Below are positions 44,797-52,484 of a stretch of DNA of 64,000 bases, one piece after another. A program made the position numbers and the translations under genes. The DNA comes from Hymenobacter sp. PAMC 26628 (GTDB taxonomy: Bacteria > Bacteroidota > Bacteroidia > Cytophagales > Hymenobacteraceae). Below the pieces are notes generated by a model that saw nothing but the letters and a program-made list of their open reading frames with translations, was not told the DNA's origin and did not search any database. Position 1 is the stretch's first letter, and each line of letters starts with the position of its first letter. Location: contig NZ_CP014304.1 of NCBI RefSeq assembly GCF_001562275.1, forward strand, positions 3,038,001 to 3,102,000, in the 5' to 3' direction.

Positions 44797-45966
44797 ATGC
44801 ACCAAGCCGCCGATTTTCAGCGCGAACTCGACAACATCCTTTTCTACTGGGCCACCCGCGCCGTGGACACCGCCGACGGCGGCTTCTACGGCTGCCTCGA
44901 CGCCTACGACGCCGTGGTGCCGGGGGCCCCCAAGGGCGCGGTGCTCAACGCCCGGATCCTGTGGACGTTCGCGGCCGCTTGCAACCACGCGCCCAACCCC
45001 GTGCGCCTGGCCCTGGCCCGGCGCGCCTACGATTACATTCGCCAGCACTTTGTGGACCCGGAATTTGGCGGCGTGTACTGGACCGTAGACGCCCACGGGG
45101 CCCCGCTCGACACCAAAAAGCAGGTGTACGCGCTGGCCTTCACCATCTACGGCCTGGCCGAATACTACCGCGCCAGCGGCGACGCGGGGGCCCTGGAACT
45201 GGCCCAGGCCCAGTACCGCACCATCGAAGCCCACAGCTTCGATGCCGCCCAGGGTGGCTACCTGGAGGCTTTTGCTCGCGACTGGCAGCCCCTGGCTGAC
45301 CTGCGCCTGAGTGCAAAGGACGCTAACGAGAAAAAGACCATGAACACCCACCTGCACGTGCTGGAGGCCTACGCCAACCTGTACCGCGCGTGGCCCGACG
45401 CTGGCCTGGGACAGCAAATCAGGGCCCTGCTGGGCGTGTTCGATGCCCACATCATCGACCCCGGCACGCACCATTTGCGGCTGTTTTTCGACGAGAACTG
45501 GGCGTCAAAGTCCGCCGTCGTTTCCTACGGCCACGACATCGAGGCCGCCTGGCTGCTGCTCGAAGCCGCTGAAGTGCTGCACGACGAAGCGCTCATTGCC
45601 CGCTTCCAGCACCTGGCGCTGCCTATGGCCGTAGCCGCCGCCGAGGGCCTTGATGCCGACGGGGGCCTGAGCTACGAGTTAGAGCCCGGCCACCTGGTGC
45701 GCGAAAAGCATTGGTGGGTGCAAGCCGAGGCCCTGGTGGGCTTCCTGAATGCCTACCAACTCAGCGGCGACTCCAAGTTCATGGACCAGTTTGAGGGCGT
45801 GTGGAAATTCACCCAGGCCTACATCCTCGACCAGCAGGGCGGCGAGTGGGTGTGGGGCGTGGAAGCCGACCACGCCCGGATGGCGGGCCAGGATAAGGCC
45901 GGCCTTTGGAAGTGCCCGTACCACAACGGCCGCGCCTGCCTCGAAATCCTGCGCCGCAGCGCCTGA
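44797..45966 (+). CDS. cellobiose/mannobiose 2-epimerase (AGE family)
   Basis: A 389-residue cytoplasmic (alpha/alpha)6 protein of the N-acylglucosamine 2-epimerase superfamily. The catalytic histidines are visible in SYGHDIEAAWLL, EKHWWVQAEALVGF and KCPYHNGRACLEIL. The marks match cellobiose 2-epimerases, which turn beta-1,4-mannobiose into mannosyl-glucose, more than sialic-acid AGE enzymes. With GH130 upstream it forms the known two-step intracellular mannobiose route. ATG 44797 (MHQAADF) is chosen; it is 78 bp after the GH130 stop. Confidence 0.93.
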   Translation: MHQAADFQRELDNILFYWATRAVDTADGGFYGCLDAYDAVVPGAPKGAVLNARILWTFAAACNHAPNPVRLALARRAYDYIRQHFVDPEFGGVYWTVDAHGAPLDTKKQVYALAFTIYGLAEYYRASGDAGALELAQAQYRTIEAHSFDAAQGGYLEAFARDWQPLADLRLSAKDANEKKTMNTHLHVLEAYANLYRAWPDAGLGQQIRALLGVFDAHIIDPGTHHLRLFFDENWASKSAVVSYGHDIEAAWLLLEAAEVLHDEALIARFQHLALPMAVAAAEGLDADGGLSYELEPGHLVREKHWWVQAEALVGFLNAYQLSGDSKFMDQFEGVWKFTQAYILDQQGGEWVWGVEADHARMAGQDKAGLWKCPYHNGRACLEILRRSA

Positions 45967-45997
45967 TCTTCAACCATTTTACCAAACATCCGGCCTC

Positions 45998-47683
45998 GTG
46001 GACAGAAGAAATTTTCTCCAAATTTCCGGCGCAGCGCTGGGCAGTTTGGTAACCCAGGCGGCGGTGGGCCCCACGGCGGGCGCCGCCGAAACCGTGGAGC
46101 TGCCCACCCGCGTGCTCGTGCGGCTTGGCCCCGGACCGCAGGCGCAGGCCCTGGTGGCGTCCGACGGCCGCCGCACCTGGACCTACCGCGACGTGACGGT
46201 GCACCTCGTGCCCCAGGCCGGCGGGGGCTTGGCGGTAGCGGTGCAGTCGCCCACCCTGGCCCTGCACGCCGTGCAGCTGCACTGGCGCTACGCGGGGCCG
46301 GCCGCGGCCAGCGTGCTCGGCGACGCCTGGGAGCGCACCTACGGCGACGTGCAGTTTCAGCCGCTCGCCCTGGCCCGCAAGCTGCCCTGGTACTTGGTGC
46401 AGCACGATTTGCGCAGTGGCCGCACGGCTTGCTTTGGGGTGCGCACGGGGGCCCACACCTTCTGCTACTGGCAAGTGGGCAGTGGCCAGCTGCAACTGAC
46501 CCTCGACACCGAGAGCGGCGGGGTGGGCGTGCGGCTGGGGGCCCGTACGCTGGCCGCTGCCACGGTGCTGGCCACCACCGGCCAGCCCGGCGAAAGCACC
46601 TTCGCCACGGCCCGCCGCTTTTGCGGCCTGATAAGCCCCGCCCCGCGGCTGCCGCGCCAGCCCGTGTACGGCATCAACGACTGGTATTTTGCCTACGGCA
46701 ACAACTCGTCCGACCTCATTTTGCAGCACACCCGGCTGCTGGCTGACCTGATGCCGATCGGCGATAACCGGCCGTTTTCGGTCGTGGACGCCGGCTGGGC
46801 CACTTACTCCCCCCTGCTGCCCGGCGACGGCGGCTGGCAGGACGACTTTTCGCGCCCTAACCCCAAATTCCCTGACATGGGCAAGCTGGGCAGCGAAATC
46901 CGCCAGCTTGGGATGCGGCCGGGGCTGTGGACGCGCCCGCTCTGCGCCCGCTACGGCACGCCGGCCAACCGTCTCTTGCCCCGCATTGCGGGCCGCGACG
47001 ACCCCAGGAAGCCCGTGCTCGACCCCACCATTCCCGAGAACCTGGCCGGTATTCGACGCAATTTTGCCACCTACCGGGCGTGGGGCTACGACATGGTGAA
47101 GCACGACTACAGCACGTACGACTTGCTGGGCCGCTGGGGGTTTGAGATGACAGACCGCCTCACCGCCCCCGGCTGGCGCTTCCACGACGACACCCGCACC
47201 ACGGCCGAGATTATGCTGGCGTTGTACCAAGCCATTCGCGACGCGGCGGGGCCCGCCTACCTCATCGGCTGCAACACCGTGGGCCACTTGGCGGCGGGCC
47301 TGTTCGAGCTGAATCGCATTGGCGACGACACCAGTGGCCTGGAGTGGGACCGCACCCGCAAAATGGGCGTCAACACGCTGGGCTTTCGGCTGGTACAGCA
47401 CAACCATTTTTTTGCCGTCGACGGCGACTGCGTGGGCCTCACGCCCAAAGTGCCGTGGGCCCAAAACGCGCAGTGGCTGCGCCTGCTGGCCGGCAGCGGG
47501 GCCCCGTTGTTCGTGTCGGCCCAACCGGAAGCCGTCGGCGCCGCCCAGAAAGCGGCCCTAACGGCCGCTTTCGCCCAGGCGGCCCGTCCGCAGCCCGTGG
47601 GCGAACCGCTCGACTGGCTCACCGCGCTGCGTCCCACCCAATGGCGGCTCGATGGGCAAACCACTGCCTTCGATTGGAGCTAA
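45998..47683 (+). CDS. GH36-like alpha-galactosidase with Tat-type leader
   Basis: A 561-residue exported protein. The GTG at 45998 gives MDRRNFLQISGAALGS, a twin-arginine type leader. The C-terminal (beta/alpha)8 barrel has the clan GH-D nucleophile Asp in MVKHDYSTYDLLGRWG and an acid/base candidate Asp in RIGDDTSGLEWDRTRKMG; VYGINDWYFAYGNNS starts the barrel. Such enzymes remove alpha-1,6-galactose, for example from galactomannan, which would allow mannanases to act and would feed galK/galT. It follows the epimerase by 31 bp. An upstream ATG frame overlaps the epimerase gene and is a shadow. Confidence 0.83.
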   Translation: MDRRNFLQISGAALGSLVTQAAVGPTAGAAETVELPTRVLVRLGPGPQAQALVASDGRRTWTYRDVTVHLVPQAGGGLAVAVQSPTLALHAVQLHWRYAGPAAASVLGDAWERTYGDVQFQPLALARKLPWYLVQHDLRSGRTACFGVRTGAHTFCYWQVGSGQLQLTLDTESGGVGVRLGARTLAAATVLATTGQPGESTFATARRFCGLISPAPRLPRQPVYGINDWYFAYGNNSSDLILQHTRLLADLMPIGDNRPFSVVDAGWATYSPLLPGDGGWQDDFSRPNPKFPDMGKLGSEIRQLGMRPGLWTRPLCARYGTPANRLLPRIAGRDDPRKPVLDPTIPENLAGIRRNFATYRAWGYDMVKHDYSTYDLLGRWGFEMTDRLTAPGWRFHDDTRTTAEIMLALYQAIRDAAGPAYLIGCNTVGHLAAGLFELNRIGDDTSGLEWDRTRKMGVNTLGFRLVQHNHFFAVDGDCVGLTPKVPWAQNAQWLRLLAGSGAPLFVSAQPEAVGAAQKAALTAAFAQAARPQPVGEPLDWLTALRPTQWRLDGQTTAFDWS

Positions 47684-47734
47684 CTGGCTTTCACCCCAAC
47701 CCTACGCTACCCGCATTTTCTTAACCCGCTCACT

Positions 47735-49294
47735 ATGAACCGCCTGGTGCTTGCCGTTTCCTTCCTGCTGCTGCCGGCCGCCGGGGCCCTGGCCCAAACG
47801 TATTCCGTGAAGGACTACGGGGCCCTGGCCGACGGCAAAACCCTGGCCACGGCCGCCATCCAGAAAGCCATCGACGCCTGCAACCGCGGCGGTGGCGGCA
47901 CCGTGGAAGTACCGGCCGGCACCTACCTCGTGGGCACCATTGCGCTGAAAACCAACGTCAACCTACACCTTGGCAGCGGGGCCGTGCTCCGGGGCAGCCC
48001 CAACGTGGAAGATTACCTTGCCTATACCTTGCCGGTGTACGGGCGCAACCACTACGGCATCCTCTACACAGCCAACGCCGCCAACGTAGCCCTCACCGGG
48101 CACGGCACCATCGACGGCAACAACGGCGTATTCTACGATTTTGACCAGGCCAAGAAGCTCGACACCGCCACCACTCGCTACACGCGCCAGCGGAATAATT
48201 TCCGCCACGTAGCTGAGGGCATCGGCGACGGGCCCGTGGTGCCCAAGGACCGGCCCCGGCAAATGGTCATCTTTTCGCAATGCGTGAACGTGCGCGTCAC
48301 CGACGTGTCGCTGCTCAACTCGCCGTTTTGGACGCTGCACTTTGCCGACTGCGACGCCGTGAACGTGGACGGTATACGTTTGTGGACCAATCTATTGGTA
48401 CCTAACGCCGACGGCATCGACGTGACCAGCAGCCGCAACGTGACCATCGAAAACTGCGACATCCGGGCCGGCGACGACGCGCTGGCCATTACCGGCTACG
48501 ACCACCACTTCGAAATTCCGGGCTTCACGGGCGTACGGCACGCCTGCGAAAACATCAACGTCAGCAACTGCAACCTGCAATCGTACTCCAGCGGCATCCG
48601 CATCGGGTTCCTGGATCAAAACACGGTGCGCAACGTCAACGTGAGCAACTGCAACATTACCAACTCGACGCGCGGCATCGGCATTTTCCTGCGCGACGAA
48701 GGCTCGCTGGAGAACCTGACGTTCACCAACATCCGCATCGAAACCAAGCTGCGCACCGGCGACTGGTGGGGCAACGGCGAGCCCATCCACATCTCGGCCG
48801 TGCGGGGCAAGGAAAACGTGCGGTTGGGCCACATCCGCAACATCACCTTCACCAACGTGAGCTGCCAGGCCGAAAACGGCATCCTGCTCTACGGCAGCGC
48901 CGAAAGCGCGCTGGAAGACATCACGTTCAACAACTTAAAGCTGGAGCTGATGGATAGCCCGCTCAACGACGTGGCCGGTGGCAACGTGGACTTACGCGGG
49001 GCCCTGGTTCCCAAAACCAGCCTGTTTGCCCGCGACATCCCCGCCTTCCTGGCCGAGCACGTGAACGGGTTAACGATCAACGATTTCAAGCTCGACTGGG
49101 TCCACCCACGCGCCACTTTCCTTACCCACGGCATCGAGGCCAACCACTTCCAGCACTTGCGCATTGCCCATTTCACCGGCACTGGGGCCCCCACCAACCC
49201 GGCCGCCCGCCCCGTGGTGCTACGCGACGGCACCGCCGCCGCCGTGGACCGGCGCCCCGCGGACGTGCAGCGCACCCGCGTTCGAAAACACTAG
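47735..49294 (+). CDS. GH28-family polygalacturonase
   Basis: A 519-residue secreted right-handed beta-helix enzyme with signal peptide at residues 1-21. The family N terminus SVKDYGALADGKTLATAAIQKAIDAC, then NADGIDV (usual NTDG) and AGDDALAI (GDD) supply the catalytic aspartates; SGIRIG follows in place of the common G-x-S-IGS. GH28 enzymes hydrolyse alpha-1,4-galacturonan or related pectin bonds. It closes the mannan block, 51 bp after the GH36-like gene, and links this block to pectin, in line with the arabinan block. C-terminal tail is Arg-rich. Confidence 0.9.
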   Translation: MNRLVLAVSFLLLPAAGALAQTYSVKDYGALADGKTLATAAIQKAIDACNRGGGGTVEVPAGTYLVGTIALKTNVNLHLGSGAVLRGSPNVEDYLAYTLPVYGRNHYGILYTANAANVALTGHGTIDGNNGVFYDFDQAKKLDTATTRYTRQRNNFRHVAEGIGDGPVVPKDRPRQMVIFSQCVNVRVTDVSLLNSPFWTLHFADCDAVNVDGIRLWTNLLVPNADGIDVTSSRNVTIENCDIRAGDDALAITGYDHHFEIPGFTGVRHACENINVSNCNLQSYSSGIRIGFLDQNTVRNVNVSNCNITNSTRGIGIFLRDEGSLENLTFTNIRIETKLRTGDWWGNGEPIHISAVRGKENVRLGHIRNITFTNVSCQAENGILLYGSAESALEDITFNNLKLELMDSPLNDVAGGNVDLRGALVPKTSLFARDIPAFLAEHVNGLTINDFKLDWVHPRATFLTHGIEANHFQHLRIAHFTGTGAPTNPAARPVVLRDGTAAAVDRRPADVQRTRVRKH

Positions 49295-49458
49295 CGCCCG
49301 CTGCTCCATCGGGCTCGCTAAGCAGGTCCTGGACACACATTTTTTAATTGCCGGGACTATTCCTCACCACCGCGACTACCCAGTGCCATTGGCACTGCAA
49401 AGGATAACGAAATAATTATAAATATATGCTTTATCTAATATAATCTATTGCAGTAGAA

Positions 49459-49638
49459 TTATTCGACCGCAACCAAACGGAAATTTAAAAATCCAAAAGA
49501 CATCGTGACCAAGGCACCGCCACGGAAGAAATAATTTATGGCAGTTGGTACATCAAAAAAGTGATTAAGAACCAAATTGACGGCTAAAATGCCCATTCCC
49601 AGTACCAACATCAGATGCGCCAGCGTGAACTTTTTCAT
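49459..49638 (-). CDS. small membrane protein, unknown
   Basis: A 59-residue protein with two hydrophobic segments (LMLVLGMGILAVNLVL and GALVTMSFGFLNF). ATG 49638 gives an MKK start. The DNA is AT-rich compared with neighbours. No family recognised; the surrounding AT-rich region of about 480 bp may be recently acquired. Confidence 0.5.
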   Translation of the reverse strand: MKKFTLAHLMLVLGMGILAVNLVLNHFFDVPTAINYFFRGGALVTMSFGFLNFRLVAVE

Positions 49639-50037
49639 AAGAATGACTTTGAGTAAGAATAAACAGGATCTATCTAACACTATACAATGCAATCGTATGT
49701 GCCGGCTCAAATGTAAACAAAAATGTAACGTGGCAAAGAAAATAACCGTTGCATAGAATATAATTTAATCTGGAAGCGGGCATTAGCGCCGCCCCCCTAG
49801 CCTTTTTAGGTATCCGACCCCAGGTTTAGTGCCGGCGCTATCGGGCCCCGAGTAAAACCCCGCTTTCTTTGTAAGCCACTGCGCCCAACGCATCGCCCCC
49901 GGTAGTGGCCGCGCATCCTCCAGGGGCCTGCTGCGCTACCTGCGTGCCGGTGCGCTCGCCTAGTTTGCTTCCTTCATGACGTTTTTTGACCCATTAGCCT
50001 TTCCGCCCCGCGTTGATGCATCGATTAGTTGGGGCAT
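49639..50037. other. intergenic region, no gene seen
   Basis: About 400 bp between the small membrane gene and the tRNA terminator. The left part is AT-rich and may hold the promoter of the small gene; the rest is GC-rich. No repeat family or coding frame is convincing. Confidence 0.6.
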
Positions 50038-50072
50038 AAAAAAGCCCCTGCCGATGACGACAGGGGCTTTTA
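50038..50072 (-). terminator. terminator of the tRNA-Lys gene
   Basis: AAAAGCCCCTG and CAGGGGCTTTT arms with a 10-nt loop; read on the minus strand the stem is followed by a T run. It starts 2 bp after the tRNA. Confidence 0.9.
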
Positions 50073-50073
50073 G

Positions 50074-50146
50074 TGATCCCGCTGGGATTCGAACCCAGGA
50101 CCCGTACATTAAAAGTGTACTGCTCTACCAGCTGAGCTACAGAATC
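50074..50146 (-). tRNA. tRNA-Lys (TTT anticodon)
   Basis: On the minus strand the acceptor stem GATTCTG pairs with CGGGATC; the D-arm GCTCAGCTGGTAGAGC, the anticodon loop CTTTTAA with TTT, and the T-arm GGGTTCGAATCCC are all present. The CCA end is not encoded. A terminator follows directly. Confidence 0.97.
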
Positions 50147-50236
50147 GGTTCGGGGAAAACAAGAAAGGCGTTACCTTCTTTGTGGGTACAAAAGTACGGC
50201 AAGCTTTTTGGCTGCGCAACCTTAAGGCAAAAAAAA

Positions 50237-50995
50237 GTGCCTTGGTACTTCGCAGGGGCCCTATTGCTAGGGTTTATGGCACTGCCTTTCTGGGGATTGG
50301 GTGCCAACGGTGAGCCAAAAGAAAATTCATCAGCGGCCCCGTTAATCACCGCTGGGGCCCTGCCTCGGGTTGATTCGCTGCTGGCAGCACGCCAATACGC
50401 GGCGGCCACGGCCCTGCTGCTGCGGCAGGTGTGGGGCCAGCGGCGGGCGTCGGCGCGGGCGCTGCTGCAGTTGGCCTACGCCCAGCAGCAACTGGGCCAC
50501 TACCCGGCCGCCCTCCTGTACCTGGGCTTGGCGCAGGCCCGGCAGCCCCGCCTCGATACTTGGCGCCAGCAGGCCACGCTGGCCGCCCGGCACCGCCTGG
50601 TGGGCTACCCCACCACTTGGCAGCAGGAACTGCGCGTGCGCGCCCAGCGCTACTACTACCCCGGCTTGCAGCTGCTGCTGGCGGGAGCAGTGCTGGGGGC
50701 CGTGGGGCTGGGGTGGCGCTGGCGGCGCACCCATCCAAGCGCCTGGCTCGGCTATGCGGGCTACTTGGGGGTGGCGGGAACGTACCTGCTGGCCCTGGCC
50801 CCTACCCCGGTGGGGCTGGTGGCCCGGCCAGGCGCGGTACTAATGGCGGGGCCGGGCGCGGGCGCGGCCTGGCTGAGCACCGCGGCAGCCGGCGACCGCC
50901 TGCTGGTGCTGGGCCGCGAAGACATTTGGCTGCGCGTGCGCTGGCAGGACCGCGTGGCCTACGTGCGCGCGGCGGACACCTTCGTCATCGAGTAG
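50237..50995 (+). CDS. TPR/SH3-domain membrane protein (BatE-like)
   Basis: About 252 residues. A signal or anchor helix (FAGALLLGFMALPFW) is followed by a TPR-like helical part (LLAARQYAAATALLLRQV, LAYAQQQLGHYPAALLYLGLAQ), two membrane helices (LLLAGAVLGAVGLGW, LGYAGYLGVAGTYLLAL) and a C-terminal SH3-like domain (LVLGREDIWLRVRWQDRVAYVRA). This order resembles BatE of the Bacteroides aerotolerance operon, but no other bat genes are near. The start is GTG 50237 or ATG 50276; the longer upstream frame would run through the tRNA and is rejected. Confidence 0.6.
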   Translation: MPWYFAGALLLGFMALPFWGLGANGEPKENSSAAPLITAGALPRVDSLLAARQYAAATALLLRQVWGQRRASARALLQLAYAQQQLGHYPAALLYLGLAQARQPRLDTWRQQATLAARHRLVGYPTTWQQELRVRAQRYYYPGLQLLLAGAVLGAVGLGWRWRRTHPSAWLGYAGYLGVAGTYLLALAPTPVGLVARPGAVLMAGPGAGAAWLSTAAAGDRLLVLGREDIWLRVRWQDRVAYVRAADTFVIE

Positions 50996-51065
50996 CCGGC
51001 CCTGTGAAACACAAAGCGGCTGGGTCCCTGGGGCCCCCAGCCTAGCTTTCCCGGTCGGGGAATTA

Positions 51066-51389
51066 TTACTGCATGCATTCCCGGTACCCGGCCTTAGGCG
51101 GGCAGCCCAAGAATGCGGCGTTGCTACCGGTGGTGATGGCGCAGCCCGTGGCTTTTTGGTAAGGCAGTGGAGCAGCCATGGTCAGGCGGTAGTTGCACTT
51201 GCCGGGCGGGCCCTTGGCCTACGCGCCGAGGTTGCGCCCAAACCGGTCGCCCACGTGGGTGGTGGTTTCCTCGACCAGCGGCAAACCGGGGCCCATGATA
51301 GCGCCCGGGAACAACAGCGAGGGGCGGGCCGGACTATTTTAGGCCTCCGGGCCGGCGCCGGGCGCGCTGGTGGTTTCTATGCGCTTCAT
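51066..51389 (-). pseudogene. possible decayed cysteine-containing secreted-type gene
   Basis: From ATG 51389 one frame of 107 codons runs to TAA 51066, broken by TAA at 51339-51341 and TAG at 51219-51221. Segments such as THVGDRFGRNLGA, PPGKCNYRLTM and FLGCPPKAGYRECM look protein-like, with four regularly spaced Cys. No family recognised. In GC-rich DNA chance open frames are common, so the call is weak. The region 50996-51504 holds no other candidate. Confidence 0.3.
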
Positions 51390-51504
51390 ACGCAATGGAA
51401 GGGGTGGCAGCAAAACCAATTCTCCCTGTCCAAACGGGCAAAAAGAACCGGCGAAACCCTGACCGGAAATTCCAAGCGTTGGGGAAGCTACTGGCCCGGG
51501 GGCC

Positions 51505-52305
51505 CTAAAAATCGCCTCCTTCCTTGCGGAAATTGGCCAGTACCAGCTTGTCCATCAGGCCGGGGAGCCACTTGTTCAGAAAAACCGTGAGCTTGCCCTG
51601 GCCCGTGAGCACGAGGGTGCGGCGGCGCTGCGCCACGGCGCGCAGCACGTGGGCGGCCACTTCCTCGCTGCTCATCATCTGGCCTTCGTCGCGGGGGGTG
51701 TCGTGCTGGGGCTCGCCGTTGGCCACCAGCGCCGCGTGGCGGATGTTGGAGGCCGTGAAGCCCGGCGCGGCCGTGAGCACGTTCACACCCGCGGGCAGCA
51801 GCTCGGTACGCAAGGCTTCGAGGAAGCCGTTCATGGCAAACTTGGAGGCCGAATAGCCCGTGCGCCCCGGCAGCCCCCGAAAGCCCGCGATGCTGCTGAT
51901 GCCCACCACCGTGCCTTTGCGGGCCAGCAGGTGCGGCAAGGCGGCCTTGGTGGTGTACACGGTGCCAAAAAAGTTGGTTTGCATGAGCTGCTCCAGCACC
52001 TTCACATCCACGTCGGCAAACTTGGCGCGCATGCTCAGGCCGGCGTTGTTGATGAGCACGTCGAGGCCCCCGAAGCGGGCCACGGTGTCGGCCACGGCGC
52101 GGGCAGCGGCGGCGGCATCGCCCACGTCGGCCTGCACGGCGAGGTGGGCGATGCCGGCGGCGGCCAGGGCCCCGGCAGTGTCGGCGAGGCGGGCCGCGTC
52201 GCGGCCGGTAACGGCCACGGCGTAGCCCGCACGGCCAAAGGCCAGGGCGCAGGCCCGGCCGATGCCGGACGTGCCCCCGGTGATGAGCACAGTTTTTTGG
52301 GACAT
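51505..52305 (-). CDS. SDR-family oxidoreductase (DHRS7-like)
   Basis: A 266-residue short-chain dehydrogenase. TGGTSGIGRACALAFGRAG at residues 9-27 is the NADP loop, INNAGLSMRA follows near residue 86, and the catalytic set is in SSIAG and YSASKFAMNGF (Tyr-x3-Lys). The C-terminal extension (VFLNKWLPGLMDKLVLANF) is typical of membrane-associated DHRS7/YqjQ-like SDRs. Substrate unknown. ATG 52305 (MSQKTVLI) is chosen. It is isolated and divergent from the GEVED-protein gene. Confidence 0.88.
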   Translation of the reverse strand: MSQKTVLITGGTSGIGRACALAFGRAGYAVAVTGRDAARLADTAGALAAAGIAHLAVQADVGDAAAAARAVADTVARFGGLDVLINNAGLSMRAKFADVDVKVLEQLMQTNFFGTVYTTKAALPHLLARKGTVVGISSIAGFRGLPGRTGYSASKFAMNGFLEALRTELLPAGVNVLTAAPGFTASNIRHAALVANGEPQHDTPRDEGQMMSSEEVAAHVLRAVAQRRRTLVLTGQGKLTVFLNKWLPGLMDKLVLANFRKEGGDF

Positions 52306-52484
52306 AACAAACGCTGAAAACGAAAGCCCAAAACTACGGCTGCGCGCCCGCGCCGGGCGGGGCCCAGCCCCCACGGGCAGGAAAACCAGCGACAAAAAAT
52401 GCCCATTGGCCGACTCCTGGGCGAGGGCCCGGTTTCGTGGGTTACATTTAACCACGGAAAAAATCTACCCTTTGCTCTTTGCTT

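Noticed and set aside
49976..50236. Upstream extension of the TPR/SH3 protein gene
   Set aside because: The extension would run through the tRNA-Lys gene and its terminator on the other strand, so the start was moved to GTG 50237.
50237..50995. Complete Bacteroides aerotolerance (bat) operon
   Set aside because: Only a BatE-like protein is present; no von Willebrand-type BatA/B/D or MoxR genes lie nearby.
51156..51590. A 144-codon plus-strand frame
   Set aside because: It has no family pattern, overlaps the end of the SDR gene and its composition looks like a shadow of GC-rich DNA.
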